This document shows, one piece after another, positions 59,235 through 64,000 of a stretch of DNA of 64,000 nt. Source of the DNA: Hawksworthiomyces lignivorus (Eukaryota > Ascomycota > Sordariomycetes > Ophiostomatales > Ophiostomataceae). The position numbers and the translations under genes are program-made. Below the pieces are notes generated by a model, which ran no database searches, was not told where the DNA came from, and saw only the letters and a program-made list of their open reading frames with translations. Positions within the stretch are counted from its first letter, which is position 1, and each line of letters begins with the position of its first letter. The stretch lies in assembly GCA_002917075.1 (NCBI GenBank), contig NTMA01000006.1:744001-808000 (forward strand), written 5' to 3'.

Positions 59235-62200
59235 ATCTTTGTGCCGTCCTCCGCACCTTCCACGGGTCTATGTGAGATCGGCAGTTACAAACAATTGAAA
59301 TGGAAGGCACTACTGGCTCCGAGTAATTGGAAACGAGCGCGGAAGGAGTGGACGGCCAGCCGCCATTGGCCGGGGCCTCATCGAAGAGTTGCAGACGTCG
59401 ACGGGAGTGGGACTGTGAGGGACGGGGAAAGACTAGAAACGGACCCCGGAAAATAGCGCAGTGGCGAGTAATGATTCTGCAGGAAACTCAACGACAACGG
59501 TCTAGATGCAGCAGCGCGCCTGGAGTGGTGTCAGCTGCGCCATTTGGCTGTGGCTGTTGTCGTTGCTGATGATGTTGGAAAAGACTGCTTAGTTTCATAG
59601 CGTTGCGTCAATCCGATAGAATGAATGCAATATCAAAAAAGTACAAAAGTGGGGCCGACGCGTTCGCGCGCCCTGTCAGGTTGCATTGTTCGCAGAGCAG
59701 TCTACCTGCGCAGTAATTCATACGTAGATTACAATGCCAGATTCTCTGCAAGCTTGCTGTGCAGGCTGCAAAGTATGAGCTATATTCCAAGATATGGAAT
59801 GTCCCGTACGCGTATCTGTTTTGCCAGAAAATGCAGGGAGCTGAAGAGCGCCTCTGTTCATGGACAATCTGGTTGCGAGGTACAGTACCTGGATCAATTT
59901 CAAGAGCAACACGTGGTACACGAAAGAAAGAAGCACATACACAAATGCTGCTGTTCTCTGGTGGTCGCCGAAGCGATGCCATAGACCCCTATCAATCTTA
60001 CCGTTCAGGCTGCGTCGGGGTATGTAAGTACTAATATGCTTAAGGTAATTTGCCGCACACGCGTATGCGTGCTTGTGCACATTTGCTTTTGGTCTCCAGC
60101 TTTTCTTCCTTACTTTGTCTGCTTAGACCCACCATGCGGTTCCGCAGGCGGATTGAAATGACCTTTTTAGAAACAATGTGCAAAAGAAGCAAAGACAGGG
60201 GTATGCAAAAGAGACAAATATTAAACACCCATACCCGACAATTTTAGCTTGTTCTTCCCTATTCATCCAATTCCCTCCTCTGTGTCCCTTAATGTCCTGC
60301 AGCCCATATTCCTCTTCTCGCACGCGCTGTGCGAATAGGGCCCCGTGGAGACAGACATGTGATTTGGTGATGCCCGGTGTGGGAATCTGGATGCAATTGT
60401 GCAATGTGTACTGCGTATTCTTACAGATCGGGTAAACGAACAGGACGGCGACTGTGGGATTCAAATATGACACAAAAAACGTGGCAGCGTCGCAAGCTGA
60501 GCTAGCCGACCTCTTGTGGAAGTACGACGCTGCCTGCTTTCTCGTCCCAGAAATCCCCCGTCCTGCTTACGCCTAGTATTTTGCCGTGCTTCGTTCAGGC
60601 TTACAGGAAAGCCCGCTTCTTTCCCGCATTCTCTTGGAAGATTACGATTGTGCAAAAATTACGAGAATAGGACTAGTCTGCATCTTAGAGAAGAATGGAG
60701 ACGGAAGCATAGGAGTATGGGGCCTGGCGTGAAATAACGTAGGATGAATGAATTACGACTTCAAATAGCGCTGGTCGCCTCTAAAGGAAAGGGAAAAAAA
60801 AGGGGCTCCAGGCACACGAAGTAGGTTATTTTAAAGGACATGCATCTGATAAAAGCACAAGTTTGTTCTTATTGGGTGAATTCTAAAATTCAACAATTTT
60901 GAGGGTTGCGTGCGAACTCCGTAGTTCAAAACAATGTCCATCATTTTTCCCCTCTCCCCTATCCTGACCTCCCGGAAGCTCCGTACCAAGTGCGTGTGCT
61001 GCCAAAAGACAGGCTCTACGGAGCACGACTGCTTTTTCCGATAGAAGGAGACGAGGCCCAAGAGAGAAACTATGAGAGCTATCATGCTCTGAAGGGTTTG
61101 GCTGCGCACTAGCTGTTGTCCAAAGTTCTCAATTTTATGAACTGTCACATCCCTTATCACATCGCGAAAGTTGGTTGATGGCTGCTCCATCGAATCTCTC
61201 TCGACAAGTCCCGCAATTCTATTTCAATATGCAGCCACCTTTCTCAATCCAGGCCTCACAGGCGAACTCAGCAAAAAGAACCATCGCACCGGGATTTGCG
61301 TCGCCGCCCGCGTAAACAATGAACTTGGATTTGGAATTTATTTTGGGGTCCTTTTGTTTCTGAAGCCTTTTTGGCAGCGGCCCCACCATTGCGTTTCCGT
61401 GGAGAAGGTGTCTCTTTTGACGTGCTATGCTACATTGCGTACGCGCTTACATCTCGATGTGGTACGCACGATAGCCAAGGTGAGGGTGAGCTCAAAGTTG
61501 AGTTCAAAGCGGCGGCCCTAACCTGGGGCGAAAACACTGTCTCTATTCAAGGCCACAGAGGCGCCAGCGACGCTGCATAGAAAACAAAAAAAACAAAAAC
61601 AAAGAAGCCGCCCGTTTCAATGAGTGGCAAAGAATAAACGATCCCGAACGGCTCGCTTGGAATAAACCCTGTTTAACATGGAAGCTAATACGGGAGTTAC
61701 GGGCTGTCCGACGTAGCTCGGGAGGATGAACTGCAAGCCTCGACCTCTCACCGGCGATCGCTACGTATACAATGGACTAGACATGCTTGAAAGACTGGGG
61801 TTCGCTTGTCATAACCGCCTTTGAACGTCAAAACAAAAGTCCACCAGACCGCGGAGGATGAAGGTTCGGGCAGGGATGGAGACCGTTCTAGTAGCTGTGG
61901 AGCCTGCTCGGTGGAGCCTGGAATATCATTTTGTTCGCATTACAGCCGTATCAACGCCATGTTCCTGAAAATCCAGCCTGTGGCGCCGCGCGAGCAGTTT
62001 GGTTCTCGATACAGGTTTTAATAAACTCAAGTTTCGAGACGAAATCCACAATATTATGCCTTGCCCGTACAAGCCTACGGCGGTATGGTTTGGTCGTAGT
62101 GTATTTCTCCCCCGTCCACCCTTGCTGGCGGAGCTTTTTTTTTTGGCTGATGTACAGCTAGACCTCACAGGGACTAGCCAGGGTGGGAGACGCCCAGCAG

Positions 62201-64000
62201 CCGAGGCATCAGCCTGGAAAGGAGGGAAGAGAATCCATCACCCGTGGACCGTGCTGTCCCGCGCAGCCCTTCTGTGGGAGCGCACAGTCGTTCTCCTTCC
62301 CTTTTAATGCGCGAGCTGAAAGTTGGGGGAGACCATCTTCTGGATGGATGCAACACTGGCCCTCCATTCCGCTCCAAGAACAAGGGGTCGCTAATTCCCA
62401 GGTCCCAAAAGCTAGGAACAATGCAATTTTGTTCTCCCCATGTGGATGGATCTCGCATACACTCAAAGTACGTAAACACCAAATACGCAAAATGTTTATC
62501 TGGCGAAATTTTTTGAAATGTGCTCAAATTTGGGAATCTGCTCAAGGGTTTGAGGCCGGAGCTGGAATGGTTGGGCACACGTGGATGATCTCACTGCACG
62601 ACGTCGTCGACACGTAAAAAAAAAAAAAAAAAAAGGAGAGCCCACAGAAACGCTTCACAAAGTTCACGAGACAGTGACGAAATGTGTGTAACAACGTGCG
62701 TAACAATGTGCATTCTGAGGTTTCTGTAGCCGTACAAACAATTGTTTCTCATACAAGTCTCTCTGCTCGTACATGTTTGGTAGTCCGCGTGCCATCAAGT
62801 ATAAAAAATGGTGTTCTATTTCACTCAGTGTGCGCAGTACTGAGCCCTGGATTCATTGGTGGCCGGACAAACTGCGGAGAATCCCGACCAAAAGCTGAGA
62901 AGGGGGTCCCTGGCGGGTACTCGTATTGCGGGCACCTTGCTCGCATTTGAACACAAGGGCCTAAAATCCCATATTTGTCAAGCTTGACATACGCTTGTAA
63001 GTTGTTCTCCGAGTGACGATCAGCGACCTTTTGTTTGCTATGGCATCGAAGCGAGAGACAAAATGATACCTTTCGCACAAACGGAGAGCATCTGTCAACA
63101 GAAACAGGTTGGCGTCCCTTTCCCTTTCCTTTCTTCTTCTGCCTGTCGCCGTGGGGGCAGCCCCTGTCCTGCCCTTTGTAGACGACGGTGGGACTCGTCT
63201 TCTTCATACTAAAGCACGCAAAAACCCGGCATTCTTTATGGGACACTAGCGGGTACCGAATGGAAATTGTCCTGGACGGGGGGTGACAGCCATCTTCTGG
63301 CTTTGGACCCATTGCAGCCTTCGGGGAGGTAAGAGGGAGAGGGTGGAGGGTGGGTAGTGCTGGCTGATGTAGTATACTTATAGGCTGGGAAACGAGCAAA
63401 GGGCAGAACTGCCGTCGACTCTGGTTTATGTAATGTGGCCCATGCTGGCCGTGTTTCTGAGTTGTAATGCTTATAGATTCTGAATAATGAGCAGTGGAGC
63501 TCCAGCCTGGACCCGCCCTGTCTCCATTTCTGTCTGTGACCGTCCCCATTTCCCGGTTTCTAGTTGCATAGAGAGAGGACGAAACAATCAATCCTTTCTA
63601 GCAGTTGTAACTCGTCCCGTCGTGCAGCTTCGTTCGCGTCCTCTTTTAAAAAAGCTTGGCCCTTTTCTTAACTGGCATGGAACCTGGCCTTGCATTTGCT
63701 TCATGAGAATACTTATACAGCCACCGCGGACCACGACGGCGAGACGACGCCTTTTGTCGGCTACAGCATTTTTCTTGTTTCCCATCCACCCATCTATCCA
63801 TCCCTTCCTTCTACCGTGTCTCTCTAATGTGCCCATACGCTCTGCTTCATGCGGTTTCTCTTCCTTTCGAGTTCCTGCCGGAATAGCAAAAGTCTGAACT
63901 AATAAGAGGCTGTCTAAAGACGTACACCAGTTCTTATTTATTTATTTTTTTCATTCCCTTTTTTTTAATACACACACCCCACGTTGGGAAATAGCTGGGC
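59235..64000. other. Noncoding region at the right end
   Basis: About 4.8 kb. It starts with the EED promoter. No ORF on either strand has recognisable motifs; the longest (62,821-63,591, minus) is low in protein-like signal. Composition is mixed, with a 19-base poly(A) run at 62,616-62,634 and several CTCCGTA-like sites near 60,916-61,020. A gene starting beyond the right edge cannot be excluded. Confidence 0.5.
62616..62634 (+). repeat. Poly(A) tract, 19 bases
   Basis: Uninterrupted run of 19 A in noncoding sequence. Confidence 0.85.

Noticed and set aside
62821..63591. 256-codon minus-strand frame near the right end
   Set aside because: Amino-acid mix is not protein-like, no domain, and no splice-joined neighbours.

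Overview
This window is chromosomal DNA of a filamentous ascomycete (Pezizomycotina). Introns are short with GT..AG ends and CTAAC/CTGAC-type branch sites, coding DNA is GC-rich, and both a HET-domain protein and a HET-NACHT-ankyrin NLR are present. A complete EED-type Polycomb gene argues against Eurotiales and fits Sordariomycetes. Hypocreales would be my guess, but that is inference. Ten complete protein genes and one partial gene are supported; I found no rRNA, tRNA, CRISPR or intact transposon.

Left part (1-9.7 kb): the 5' end of cdc123 runs off the left edge on the minus strand. Then come a HET-domain gene (+), the splicing factor gene cwc21 (+), and a five-exon Ras guanine-nucleotide exchange factor of the Cdc25 family (-). 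From 9.7 to 25.0 kb there is a 15.3 kb stretch with no recognisable gene. It lies between the divergent start codons of the RasGEF and a C2H2 zinc-finger/fungal-specific-domain transcription factor (25.0-27.7 kb). Its two ends are pyrimidine-rich on the sense strand of the adjoining gene, as expected of promoters and 5' leaders, and its interior holds microsatellites, homopolymers and palindromes.

Middle (27.7-46 kb): about 6 kb without a gene leads to a secreted, probably GPI-anchored GH16 glycosidase (33.7-34.9 kb). Another 4 kb gap leads to a GH64-like beta-1,3-glucanase with an unusual C-terminal extension (39.0-41.2 kb). Next is an exceptionally long VPS72/YL1 gene for the SWR1 chromatin remodeller (41.9-45.9 kb, minus strand).

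Right part (46-64 kb): a 1488-residue HET-NACHT-ankyrin receptor (46.9-51.4 kb) ends in a tandem array of 102-bp ankyrin units, two of them identical and a third differing by one base. Possible gene remnants follow on the opposite strand (51.4-52.5 kb). A housekeeping block follows: a complex I NDUFA5-type subunit, the Pol I factor Rrn11, and the PRC2 subunit EED (six-bladed WD40 type, minus strand). The last 4.8 kb show no supported gene.

Together the genes mix housekeeping functions (translation-factor assembly, splicing, respiration, rDNA transcription), chromatin control (SWR1, PRC2), signalling (Ras exchange factor, zinc-finger regulator), cell-wall glucan enzymes, and two non-self-recognition genes. 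Nothing indicates a co-regulated metabolic cluster.
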